NCBI RefSeq assembly: GCF_003287275.1
Contig: NZ_QEVW01000014.1
Coordinates: forward strand, 372,001 to 436,000
Length of the DNA: 64,000 nucleotides
Source: Paenibacillus taichungensis
GTDB taxonomy: Bacteria; Bacillota; Bacilli; Paenibacillales; Paenibacillaceae
Direction of reading: 5' to 3'
Below are positions 44,291 through 52,121 of this stretch, one piece after another. The translations under genes were made by a program, and so were the position numbers. Under the pieces are notes generated by a model. That model did not search any database. It worked only from the letters and a program-made list of their open reading frames with translations, and had not been told where the DNA came from. How positions within the stretch are numbered: the stretch's first letter is position 1; every line of letters begins with the position of its first letter.

Positions 44291-44342
44291 TAATAAGGAC
44301 AGCCTGAATTCGAAATAATCCGAATTCAGGCTGTCCTTATGC
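44291..44342 (-). terminator. Terminator of the HK/RR operon
   Basis: A 20-bp perfect stem, ATAAGGACAGCCTGAATTCG (44293-44312) with its complement at 44321-44340, and an 8-base loop. It ends the kinase/regulator transcript, just before the boxes for the neighbouring operon. Confidence 0.82.
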
Positions 44343-44350
44343 ATTGCATA

Positions 44351-45418
44351 TCAACGTTTAACTTGTAACTGGACTGTAAATGTCGTGCCCTTATTAGGCT
44401 CACTTTTTACCGATATGACGCCACCTACCAGCTCAATAACGCGGAGCGAAAGAGCAAGCCCCAGACCGTTCCCCTCCGCATGGTGGGAAGCATCGCCCTG
44501 ATAGAATTTATCGAAGATATGCCTCATCGTTTCCTCATCCATCCCACAGCCTGTATCGGATACCATAACCGTGATCGTATCGTCATCCGAACTTTGCTTC
44601 AAGGTAATTGTTCCACCGGAGGGTGTGAATTTAAGCGCATTGGAGATCAGGTTGTGCCATACGATCTCCAGCATACTCTCTTCAGCTTGAATCATCGCGC
44701 GATCCTCAATATCGACCACAAATTCAATATTTTTTTCTTCCCATGTATTTTCAAAATATATCGCGCAATCCACGAGCTGCCTACATAAATCATACGGATC
44801 GGCAACAGGCAGAATCTCCTGGTTCTCCAGCTTGTTCAGCTTGAGGATGTTGACGACGAGCGTCGCCAGCTTATTGGTAGAGGAAATAATAGTATCCGTA
44901 TATTCCTTTCGAAGATCGGGTTCCAAATCATCCTGCTGTAGGGCCGTGGCGTAGCCATGAATGACAGACAGTGGTGTCTTGATTTCATGGGATACATTCG
45001 AAATAAAGTCGTTTTTCAACGTCTCAATGCTGTTCAATTCCTCCACCATCTTGTTAAAGTCCTCAAACATGACATCCACATAGTTCAGCTTGTCCGCTCT
45101 ATGAATCGGTTCGAGATATACCGAGAAGTCACCTTCTGCTACCTGCTTTGCAGCCTCACTGAGTTTTCGCATAGGCTTATCAAACGTTTTGTACCTTTGT
45201 CGTGCGGTGACCAGGCAAAAAATGAGACTCACAATGCTCCAATATCCCGAGATTCCAAAAATGTACTGCCACGGCACAACTTCCACCGGTAAATACGCAT
45301 CATAGATTAGGGCTTGACCCGCCGTCAGGATCGACAGCAAAAGGTAGGTAAGCAAGAACTCTTTCCAAGAAAAAAGGTGGGACTTGATTCGTGCATCAGG
45401 TTTCTGCTTCTTGTTCAT
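44351..45418 (-). CDS. Sensor histidine kinase, HAMP/HisKA/HATPase
   Basis: 355 aa. Two membrane helices near residues 18-38 and 50-70 with a very short outside loop, so signal sensing is probably in the membrane. HAMP about 72-125; phospho-acceptor His in SNVSHEIKTPLSVIHGY; N box NLISNALKFTPSG, G1 DTGCGMD, F box FDKFYQGD and G2 GNGLGLAL. The start overlaps the response-regulator stop as ATGA. The short-loop topology recalls intramembrane-sensing kinases that partner membrane transporters in Firmicutes. Its likely target is the neighbouring membrane-protein operon. Confidence 0.9.
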   Translation of the reverse strand: MNKKQKPDARIKSHLFSWKEFLLTYLLLSILTAGQALIYDAYLPVEVVPWQYIFGISGYWSIVSLIFCLVTARQRYKTFDKPMRKLSEAAKQVAEGDFSVYLEPIHRADKLNYVDVMFEDFNKMVEELNSIETLKNDFISNVSHEIKTPLSVIHGYATALQQDDLEPDLRKEYTDTIISSTNKLATLVVNILKLNKLENQEILPVADPYDLCRQLVDCAIYFENTWEEKNIEFVVDIEDRAMIQAEESMLEIVWHNLISNALKFTPSGGTITLKQSSDDDTITVMVSDTGCGMDEETMRHIFDKFYQGDASHHAEGNGLGLALSLRVIELVGGVISVKSEPNKGTTFTVQLQVKR

Positions 45419-46086
45419 TGCAGTACAGCCTTATAACCCAGACCATGTACCGTCATGATTTTGAAATCCTCACAACAGGAGAACTTATCGCGAAGTTTGA
45501 CAATGTATACATCCACGGCACGCAAGCTCGTCTGACTTTCGATACCCCAGAACTCATCCATAAGCTGAGCTCTTGAAAAGGTATGTTTCGGATAGGATAA
45601 CAGTTTGTAAAGAATGTTGAATTCCCGGACTGTCACAGGAATATCTATGCCATCCACCGTAGTCGTCATATCATTGGCGTCCATGAGCAGACTGCCTACA
45701 ATCAATTTCTTCTCATGGGCGATATTGGCCCGCCGCAGGAGAGCACCCACGCGCAGGACCAGTTCGTCCAGATCCGCCGGTTTGACCATGTAATCATCGA
45801 TGCCTGCAAGAAAACCTCTTTGTTTGGAGGAAATATCATCACGGGCGGTAATAAAAAGAATGGGAATCGTCTTATTGATGCCTCTTACGGTCTCGGCAAA
45901 TTCAAAACCATCAATCTCTGGCATCATCACATCGGAAATGAGAAGATCGTACATCTGGTTATACATCAAATCATAAGCCTCACGCGGATTAAAGCACCCT
46001 TTGGCCTCATACCCATTATTCGATAGATAGGTGCAAATAATTCGATTGAGCTTGGTATCGTCTTCCACAACAAGTATATGGATCAT
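45415..46086 (-). CDS. OmpR/PhoB family response regulator
   Basis: 223 aa from ATG 46086 with GGAAAGGATG upstream; the frame from 46167 is too long for the family. Receiver domain at 1-118: acidic pair in HILVVEDDTKL, phospho-acceptor Asp in LLISDVMMPEIDG, Thr in FITARDD and Lys in YMVKPADLDEL. Winged-helix C-terminus: PVTVREFNILYKLLSYPKHTFSRAQLMDEFWG and RAVDVYIVKLRDKF. Two tandem 11-bp boxes at 46134-46155 overlap its own -35, suggesting autoregulation. Confidence 0.9.
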   Translation of the reverse strand: MIHILVVEDDTKLNRIICTYLSNNGYEAKGCFNPREAYDLMYNQMYDLLISDVMMPEIDGFEFAETVRGINKTIPILFITARDDISSKQRGFLAGIDDYMVKPADLDELVLRVGALLRRANIAHEKKLIVGSLLMDANDMTTTVDGIDIPVTVREFNILYKLLSYPKHTFSRAQLMDEFWGIESQTSLRAVDVYIVKLRDKFSCCEDFKIMTVHGLGYKAVLQ

Positions 46087-46122
46087 ATAAAAAACATCCT
46101 TTCCGGCTGACTGAATGGGGTC

Positions 46123-46155
46123 ATTATAATAAAAAGTTGTTAACAAATTGTTTAT
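46123..46155 (-). promoter_or_regulatory. Response-regulator promoter with two tandem 11-bp boxes
   Basis: TATAAT on the minus strand at 46123-46128. AAGTTGTTAAC (46134-46144) and AAATTGTTTAT (46145-46155) abut on the plus strand and overlap the expected -35, whose own sequence (ACAATT) is poor, as in activated promoters. Same boxes as at 44251-44283. Confidence 0.68.
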
Positions 46156-46319
46156 GGCGGCGCACACCGATCTATTATTCTCAATTCATAATTTAAATTC
46201 ATATCTCTCAAACATCTTGCTAACAACTTGGAAACATCAGTACTTCATGATTGCCCTATCGAATCGTTCATAGGCAGCACCTGCAAATGGGCGATAATCA
46301 GTCATAAGGAGTGAAAGGC

Positions 46320-47339
46320 ATGATGAAAGCAGCCATCTATTACGGTAAAAATGATATTCGTGTTGAAGAAAGATCAACCCCGGTCGTAGGTCCCCGAGAT
46401 GTACTGGTCAGAAATGTACGGGCTGGCATCTGTGGCACTGATATTAATATTGTGAAGGCTGGCAACGGTAACATGGGCATCAGCCTTGGTTCGGAATTTG
46501 GACATGAAATGGTCGGCGATATTGTCGAAATTGGATCAGAAGTTTCTGCGATGATCAAAATTGGAATGCGCGTTGGGATTAATCCCATCACTGCTAAAAA
46601 AGCAGGAAGACGCAAATCCCTGGAATGCTCCGGGTTTTCCCAGTATGTATTAATCGAAGACGCCAAGCTTGATTATAATCTGTACCAAATGGATAAAACG
46701 GTATCCGCAGAAGTCGCTTCACTGATTGAACCAATGAGTGTTGGGCGACATGGCGCTTTCAGTGCCAACCCTGAGACCGAAGACCACATTGTTGTAATGG
46801 GGGCTGGTCCAATCGGCTTGCTGGCCGCTGCCAGTTTGATTGCCGAAGGCATGAAACATGTCTGCGTGGTGGACATGGATGAATGGCGTTTGACAAAAGC
46901 TGCGGGACTTGGGGCGTTAACCGTGAATACAGGTGAAACCACTCTTGAAGAAGGATTGACCCGGCATTACGGTTCTGTGAACGTATACGGTGTTGACGTC
47001 CCGGATGTCGATGTGTTTATTGATGCGGCAGGTGCTCCGGTTTTGTTTGAGAACATGATGAAGATCGTTAAACCTAAAGCTAGAATTTCAATTATCGCCG
47101 TATATAAATCTGAAGTACCAATCAGTTTACAACAGATTATGTCCAAAGAAGTTCAGGTCAAAGGCTCCAGCGGCTATACGCACGAGGATTTTGCCAAGGT
47201 GGTGGAGCATCTGATCAGCTTCCAAGAAGAACTGTCCACACTGGTCACCCATGTATTTAAACTGGATGATATTCAGAAAGCCTTTACTACAGCCATTGAA
47301 GCCAAGGGAACCGTTAAAGTGGTCATTGATCTGACATAA
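46320..47339 (+). CDS. Zinc-type alcohol/polyol dehydrogenase (MDR family)
   Basis: 339 aa from ATG 46320 with AAGGAG eight bases upstream. Medium-chain dehydrogenase: catalytic-zinc Cys in RAGICGTDI, His-Glu in EFGHEMVGDIVEIG, and NAD(P)-binding VVMGAGPIGLLAAA. The four-Cys structural-zinc lobe normally near residue 95-115 is missing: only one Cys (LECSGFSQYV) is there, and the loop is short. Related to threonine/sorbitol dehydrogenases; the substrate is not predictable. Divergent from the two-component system and ends at a bidirectional terminator. Confidence 0.85.
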   Translation: MMKAAIYYGKNDIRVEERSTPVVGPRDVLVRNVRAGICGTDINIVKAGNGNMGISLGSEFGHEMVGDIVEIGSEVSAMIKIGMRVGINPITAKKAGRRKSLECSGFSQYVLIEDAKLDYNLYQMDKTVSAEVASLIEPMSVGRHGAFSANPETEDHIVVMGAGPIGLLAAASLIAEGMKHVCVVDMDEWRLTKAAGLGALTVNTGETTLEEGLTRHYGSVNVYGVDVPDVDVFIDAAGAPVLFENMMKIVKPKARISIIAVYKSEVPISLQQIMSKEVQVKGSSGYTHEDFAKVVEHLISFQEELSTLVTHVFKLDDIQKAFTTAIEAKGTVKVVIDLT

Positions 47340-47406
47340 TATTGAAATGAAACAGCTATATTTCTGGAGTGTTGCCATTCGTCATGAAACTTATAGCCCA
47401 AAACAA

Positions 47407-47436
47407 GAAATCCGCCAAACATGGCGGATTTTTTGA
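47407..47436. terminator. Bidirectional terminator between dehydrogenase and P450 genes
   Basis: AATCCGCC (47409-47416) and GGCGGATT (47423-47430) with a 6-base loop, then TTTT on the plus strand. The minus strand continues TTTCTTGTTTT. Confidence 0.85.
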
Positions 47437-47487
47437 ATTATACATTTCTTCTTGCCGCAAGAAAAAACGTAACGCTAACTCTTGCTG

Positions 47488-48750
47488 CTAAAATGCGACA
47501 GGTAAGGCAGCCAAGCTCTGCGAACTTAGCGCCAAATGCCACTCAATGTTTTCCCGAGGAATATTAAGTCGCAAATTAGGCATGCGTTTTAACAACGTTG
47601 TAAAGGCGATATCTCCCTCCACACGAGCAAGTGGAGCTCCCAAGCAGGAATGAATGCCATGACCAAAAGCCAGATGACGATTAATATGACGGGCAACATC
47701 CAGATCCTCTGACTGTTCAAATTGAAGTTCATCCCGATTGGCTGATTTCAGTACGGGGATGACCATATCTCCCTTTTTGATCTGTTGCCCTGCTAGCTCT
47801 AAATCCTCAGTTGCAAAACGAGGTCCGGCAATGGTTGCTGGCCCGTTAAAACGCAGCAATTCCTCTACAGCAGAAGGTGCCAGACTAAGATCAGCCTTGA
47901 GCTTCTCCAATTGTTCAGGATGATCCAATAACATCATTGCACCCGTAGCAATCAGATTGGATGTTGTCTCATGCCCAGCAAAAATCAATAACGTAATCAT
48001 GGATAACAGTTCCGGTTCACTGAGTCGATCGCCCTCTTCTTCTATGGCAATCAATTGGCTGATCAAATCATCCGCAGGATATTTGCGTTTTTCAGCTACC
48101 AGCTGCGCAGTATAGTCTCCGAAAGCTCGGAGGTGTTCCTCCACTCCCGGTTCACGCACTCCGAGGCCCAGACCATGTGCAATTGCGGAGGACCAGGTCT
48201 GGATCTGTGGGCGATCCGCTTTAGGTACTCCCAGCATGTCGGATATCACATGAATCGGTAAGGGATAGGCGTAGTCCTTGACCAAATCCATCTCGCCCTG
48301 GGATTGAACCTGATCCAGTAATTCATCAGCGATCTGCTGCACACGCGGGCGAAGACTTTCCATATATTTTGGGGTAAAAGCTTTGGAGACCAGTCGGCGC
48401 AATCGTCGATGATCAGGCTCATCTACAGAGAGCATTGATTTCCCGGTGAAGAACGTTGGAGGAGCATCTGGATCGATATTCTCCACATAGGCTTTCAGGA
48501 CATTCTCATTGCCGTCGATGGATAATGGGTCAACTGTGAAGTGGGCATGATCTTTAAGCACCTGTGAAGCTTCTTCCATTCGTGTGACCAACCACTGCCC
48601 GCGATCTGTACCACCCATTGGCAAAGATGCCGGAATAACAGGACCTGTATCACGCAACTGCTTGATCAGTGAAAACGGGTTTTCACCACTATCCCCACTA
48701 AACAGACTCAGCGCTGCTTGTTGTGAAGCATTAGGATCTAGCTCGCTCAT
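47488..48750 (-). CDS. Cytochrome P450
   Basis: 420 aa from ATG 48750, preceded by AAAGGGTGG. Bacterial class I P450 (CYP107-like): oxygen-activation motif FAGHETTSNL, ExxR in AVEELLRFNGP, and heme Cys in AFGHGIHSCLGAPLAR. Soluble, so it needs a ferredoxin partner that is not encoded here. Encoded after the isochorismatase-like gene in one operon that diverges from a TetR gene across a double operator; it may hydroxylate a xenobiotic or secondary metabolite. Substrate unknown. Confidence 0.9.
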   Translation of the reverse strand: MSELDPNASQQAALSLFSGDSGENPFSLIKQLRDTGPVIPASLPMGGTDRGQWLVTRMEEASQVLKDHAHFTVDPLSIDGNENVLKAYVENIDPDAPPTFFTGKSMLSVDEPDHRRLRRLVSKAFTPKYMESLRPRVQQIADELLDQVQSQGEMDLVKDYAYPLPIHVISDMLGVPKADRPQIQTWSSAIAHGLGLGVREPGVEEHLRAFGDYTAQLVAEKRKYPADDLISQLIAIEEEGDRLSEPELLSMITLLIFAGHETTSNLIATGAMMLLDHPEQLEKLKADLSLAPSAVEELLRFNGPATIAGPRFATEDLELAGQQIKKGDMVIPVLKSANRDELQFEQSEDLDVARHINRHLAFGHGIHSCLGAPLARVEGDIAFTTLLKRMPNLRLNIPRENIEWHLALSSQSLAALPVAF

Positions 48751-48786
48751 TATAACCACCCTTTCACTTCGAAAATTATATTAGGT

Positions 48787-49368
48787 TCAAATTAATGCTT
48801 TTATCCAATCATCTACAGTCAGCACATCGGCATGTTGGGGGAATACACTCTCGATGAGAACACGATGAACTTCAGGGTCTCTGTCCAGACAGGCATCAGA
48901 AAGTACGGTCAGCGCGTAGTCCTTATCCGCCGCTTCACATAATGTAGAAAGAACTACTCCGCTGGTTGCGATACCACTGAGGACCAGTGTATTGATGCCA
49001 TGGGATTGAAGGAGATTTTCCAATTCACTTCCCGAGAATCCACTGACGCGGAACTTGTCCACAATGAGCTCGCCTGGGAGTGGCTGCACCGACTCATGGA
49101 TGTCCATTGCCACTTTCATCGCCGGATTGGGTTCGCTCACATCGCCGCGGCTAGACTTTTTTCCAAATAACTTGTTGCGCTCACTTATTGGAGGGACTTC
49201 CTGGCGATGACCAACCTTCACAAAAATCACGGGTACGTTATGTCTGCGAGCTGCTTCTACCGCTTTCTGAAACGGGAACAGTGCATCCTCGTGCTTCACA
49301 TATTGCGATACAATGATGTTCTGCATATCCATGACCAGAAGTGCAGCTTGGTTATGATGACTTTCCAT
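48787..49368 (-). CDS. Isochorismatase-like cysteine-hydrolase family protein
   Basis: 193 aa from ATG 49368 (MESHHNQAA); the frame is open to GTG 49377. The fold's catalytic Asp is in ALLVMDMQN and Lys in IVDKFRVSGFSGS. The segment where hydrolases carry the nucleophilic Cys reads SGIATSGVVLSTL, with Val-Val instead of Cys, as in the isochorismatase-like subset that does not use a thiol. So amidase activity should not be assumed. First gene of the operon with P450. Confidence 0.83.
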   Translation of the reverse strand: MESHHNQAALLVMDMQNIIVSQYVKHEDALFPFQKAVEAARRHNVPVIFVKVGHRQEVPPISERNKLFGKKSSRGDVSEPNPAMKVAMDIHESVQPLPGELIVDKFRVSGFSGSELENLLQSHGINTLVLSGIATSGVVLSTLCEAADKDYALTVLSDACLDRDPEVHRVLIESVFPQHADVLTVDDWIKALI

Positions 49369-49401
49369 GGGTTGCACATCCCTCTCATTTTGATTAAGAT
49401 T

Positions 49402-49464
49402 AAGAGGAGAACTCTCCGCTTAACCTCTTCTTGATATTAAACGGAGGGTTCTCCTCTTGTCAAA
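49402..49464. promoter_or_regulatory. Double TetR operator and promoter for the P450 operon
   Basis: AAGAGGAGAACTCTCCG (49402-49418) and CGGAGGGTTCTCCTCTT (49442-49458) are inverted copies with one mismatch, and each half is itself a near-palindrome. On the minus strand TTGACA (49459-49464) and TTTAAT (49436-49441) are spaced exactly 17 bp, with the second copy filling the spacer. This layout predicts direct repression by the divergent TetR. Confidence 0.75.
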
Positions 49465-49497
49465 TTTTGGACGTCGAAGGATAGGAAGTGACAGACA

Positions 49498-50094
49498 GTG
49501 GATATAACCAATACCACCTCTCGTTCGGAGCGACGGGATGCCGCCGAGAATCGCCAACGTATCTTGGATGTGGCTAGCAAATTATTCGAGCTGCACGGCG
49601 TTGAGCGGGTCAGCATGAATCAGATCGCTTCCGCAGCGCAGATTGGAGCGGGTACCTTATACCGCCGATACCGTAATAAGAGTGAGTTATGCATGGACTT
49701 GATCAAAGATAATGCAGCGCTGTTCTTCGATGATGTGGAGATATACTTGCAGGAGAATGTACAGCGTCCACCATCTGAGCGATTGCGGGGTCTGCTTACG
49801 TTATTTATCCAATTTAGAGAGAAAAATGCGGAATTGCTCTCGGGTATTGAGAATGCAGTATATCAAGGATCAGAGTCCAGAACCTCAAGTCCTCTTTATG
49901 ACCAATTGCATCAGCAGCTATTTGAACTATTCGAAGAGATGGCAACAGAGAGTAACGAATCACAGGCCATCAGTTTGTTCAAAACGGACATGCTTCTGAC
50001 GGCCATGAGCAATGACTCGTATCTTTTTCAAAAAAACGTGCGCGGTAACTCTCCCGACCGCATTGTGGAGCAGCTTTGTTTGACCTTTCTTTAA
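49498..50094 (+). CDS. TetR family transcriptional regulator of the P450 operon
   Basis: 198 aa, GTG start at 49498 with AGGAAG nine bases upstream. HTH: ILDVASKLFELHGVERVSMNQIASAAQIGAGTLYRRYRNKSELC, with YRRYRNK as the recognition-helix end. C-terminal domain typical of TetR, about 80-195. Divergent from the isochorismatase-like/P450 operon, whose promoter is filled with inverted repeats, so it most likely represses that operon until a ligand binds. Confidence 0.87.
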   Translation: MDITNTTSRSERRDAAENRQRILDVASKLFELHGVERVSMNQIASAAQIGAGTLYRRYRNKSELCMDLIKDNAALFFDDVEIYLQENVQRPPSERLRGLLTLFIQFREKNAELLSGIENAVYQGSESRTSSPLYDQLHQQLFELFEEMATESNESQAISLFKTDMLLTAMSNDSYLFQKNVRGNSPDRIVEQLCLTFL

Positions 50095-50116
50095 CGTATA
50101 TGGGTATATAAAAATG

Positions 50117-50167
50117 CAAAAAAGCCTAATTCATCGTCGACAATCTGACGCTTGAACTAGGCTTTTG
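50117..50167. terminator. Bidirectional terminator between TetR and GNAT genes
   Basis: AGCCTAATTCA (50123-50133) and TGAACTAGGCT (50153-50163) form an 11-bp stem with one mismatch. The minus strand follows with TTTTTT, the plus with TTTT. Confidence 0.78.
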
Positions 50168-50184
50168 GAGCTTGAGGTGTGAAT

Positions 50185-50655
50185 TTATAATGTTTTGATA
50201 TACCATGCATCACAAGCGAAATGCTCCGTAGCATTTAACGGTTCGTCCAATGCTATAAAACCGTTCTTGATATAGAACTTGTTAGCTGCGACCATGCTGC
50301 TCAACGTTTCAAGATAACATTGTTCATAGTGGTCTTTGGCATATTCCAGCGAAATCTGAAGCAATTCATATGAGATTCCGGTGCCTCGTGCTTCTTTTAA
50401 TGCATACATCTTCTGCAATTCACAAATATGTGAAAATCCCTCCACGGGTCCGATTCCGCAGCCGGCTACAATGGTTGAGTTATGCTCCACCACCCAATAC
50501 CTGGAGCCCTCCCGTTGATAAAGATGATAAAAATCGCCCAGATTCGGATCAGCCCAGGCCGTTCCTGACTTATTGGCCCCGAATTCAATCAAACAGCTTC
50601 GAATCAGAGACTCTACTTCTTGATTATCTTTTTCCTCTATCTCTCTAATGAACAT
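50185..50655 (-). CDS. GNAT family N-acetyltransferase
   Basis: 156 aa from ATG 50655 (MFIREIEEKDNQEV), preceded by TGGAGGC. The acetyl-CoA loop is YALKEARGTGISYELL (ARGTGI matching R/Q-x-x-G-x-G), with the preceding beta strand CELQKMY and the C-terminal TLSSMVAANKFYIKNGFIAL. Cytosolic; the acceptor substrate is unknown. Transcribed alone towards the bidirectional terminator. Confidence 0.85.
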   Translation of the reverse strand: MFIREIEEKDNQEVESLIRSCLIEFGANKSGTAWADPNLGDFYHLYQREGSRYWVVEHNSTIVAGCGIGPVEGFSHICELQKMYALKEARGTGISYELLQISLEYAKDHYEQCYLETLSSMVAANKFYIKNGFIALDEPLNATEHFACDAWYIKTL

Positions 50656-50741
50656 GCAGTAAGCCTCCACATCATGAAATAATTGCTGCTCTTAACTGCA
50701 CAAATTATACTACAATTTGGATGTAACACACTACCATTCAA

Positions 50742-51920
50742 CTACAATGAAACGGAATCACTCGTATCGGAAGGCTGTGTCTGCTTGATTTTCAACAACC
50801 GTCTTACGTAGATTATGAAAAGCAAAAAAGAAACCATCACCGACAAGGCACTAACCATAAACAAGATGTGATAACTCATGTATTCGGATACCAGCCCCAG
50901 GACCATGGCACCCAGTCCGATACCGAGATCAGTCGCCGTTGAAAAGAAAGCATTGGCTGCCCCTTTCCGATCCTCGGGGGCAAGGCGAAGCGTTATGGCC
51001 TGAAGAGCTGGCTGAGCGGAACCAAAGCCGATCCCGTACAGAACTGCTGAAGCGAGCACGCCAAGCAAATTGGTTGCGAAGCTAAGCACAATCAAAGCAA
51101 CGATCGTAATGATGAGGGCCGGGACAATGACTGCTGTTTCTCCTTTCTTATCGGACAGCTTTCCGGCAATGGGCCTGGATAGCGCAAGTGTTGCGGCATA
51201 GACCAGAAAGAATGTGCCGGAATTGACTTTAATCTGCTCCGCAAACAAGGGTACAAATGTAGTAATTCCGCCATATGCAATGAAAAGAAAAAAGATTGGC
51301 GCCATCACAGGCAAGACTGATTTTTCGAAGATTTGGATTTTCTTTCTGTCCGTATGTGGTTGAAATGGCATTTTGGCTCCCAGCGTCAAAAGCAGGGCCA
51401 CGACGGACAAACCAACAGCAAAGAGAAACATCGTCTGATATGATGTGCCTTGCATAATCCCTAGACCAATCATGGGGCCAACCGCCATCGCCAGCGTCAT
51501 GGAGGTGCTAAACCACCCCATACCTTCCCCGCGCCGTGCGGAGGGAATCATGTCAGTCACAGCTGTCATCATGGAAGTTGTGGATATAGCCCAGCTCATT
51601 CCATGCACAATACGAAGTCCGATCAGCATGATGATCCCACCAACCCAGTTATACATGTACATCACCAATATAAATAAAAGCAACCCCCCGATCATAAACG
51701 GACGTCTGCCGAATCGATCCAATAGTCCACCGACAAAAGGACGAATGATGACGGAAGATAACATTAATGCACCCATGGCGAAGCCCACCTGTTTTTCATT
51801 GCCACCCATCTCTTTAATGAAAAGCGGCAGTGTAGGATACAGCATATAAAATGCAGTAAATAAAAAAAGCAAACCCAGCGTCATTAAAATAAATGACTTT
51901 GTCCATAAACGCTGCATCAT
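50742..51920 (-). CDS. MFS transporter, drug-efflux type
   Basis: 392 aa, about 12 hydrophobic segments. Motif A is GGLLDRFGRRPFMIGG, and motif C-like STSMTLAMAVGPMIGLGIM is typical of DHA1 exporters (YwoG/YfkF group). GAGGGGG precedes the tandem ATGs 51920/51917. It diverges from a TetR gene in the same way as the exporter at 11640. Between them lie several TGAACA-type inverted motifs. Substrate unknown. Confidence 0.86.
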   Translation of the reverse strand: MMQRLWTKSFILMTLGLLFLFTAFYMLYPTLPLFIKEMGGNEKQVGFAMGALMLSSVIIRPFVGGLLDRFGRRPFMIGGLLLFILVMYMYNWVGGIIMLIGLRIVHGMSWAISTTSMMTAVTDMIPSARRGEGMGWFSTSMTLAMAVGPMIGLGIMQGTSYQTMFLFAVGLSVVALLLTLGAKMPFQPHTDRKKIQIFEKSVLPVMAPIFFLFIAYGGITTFVPLFAEQIKVNSGTFFLVYAATLALSRPIAGKLSDKKGETAVIVPALIITIVALIVLSFATNLLGVLASAVLYGIGFGSAQPALQAITLRLAPEDRKGAANAFFSTATDLGIGLGAMVLGLVSEYMSYHILFMVSALSVMVSFLLFIIYVRRLLKIKQTQPSDTSDSVSL

Positions 51921-51992
51921 TCATCCCCCTCATTTTTATTATGATATCTATAACTTGATCTGTTCTTGTACAAAAACAAATATTGATATATT

Positions 51993-52096
51993 AATGAACA
52001 TCTGTTAATAATTATAGACAGAATAAGAAAGCTTACCATTGTTAATTGAACGCATTTTGTTAATTACTGAACATGAATCATAAAAATGTTCATTAT
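51993..52096. promoter_or_regulatory. Candidate TetR operator cluster between divergent MFS and TetR genes
   Basis: AATGAACAT (51993-52001) and the inverted pair TGAACAT (52068-52074) / ATGTTCA (52086-52092, within AAATGTTCATTAT) lie in the 200-bp gap. The latter 13-mer also forms the core of the inverted repeat at 11564-11614. Binding by the adjacent TetR is inferred. Confidence 0.6.
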
Positions 52097-52121
52097 CTAT
52101 AGAAAGTTTGGTGAGAATCAT

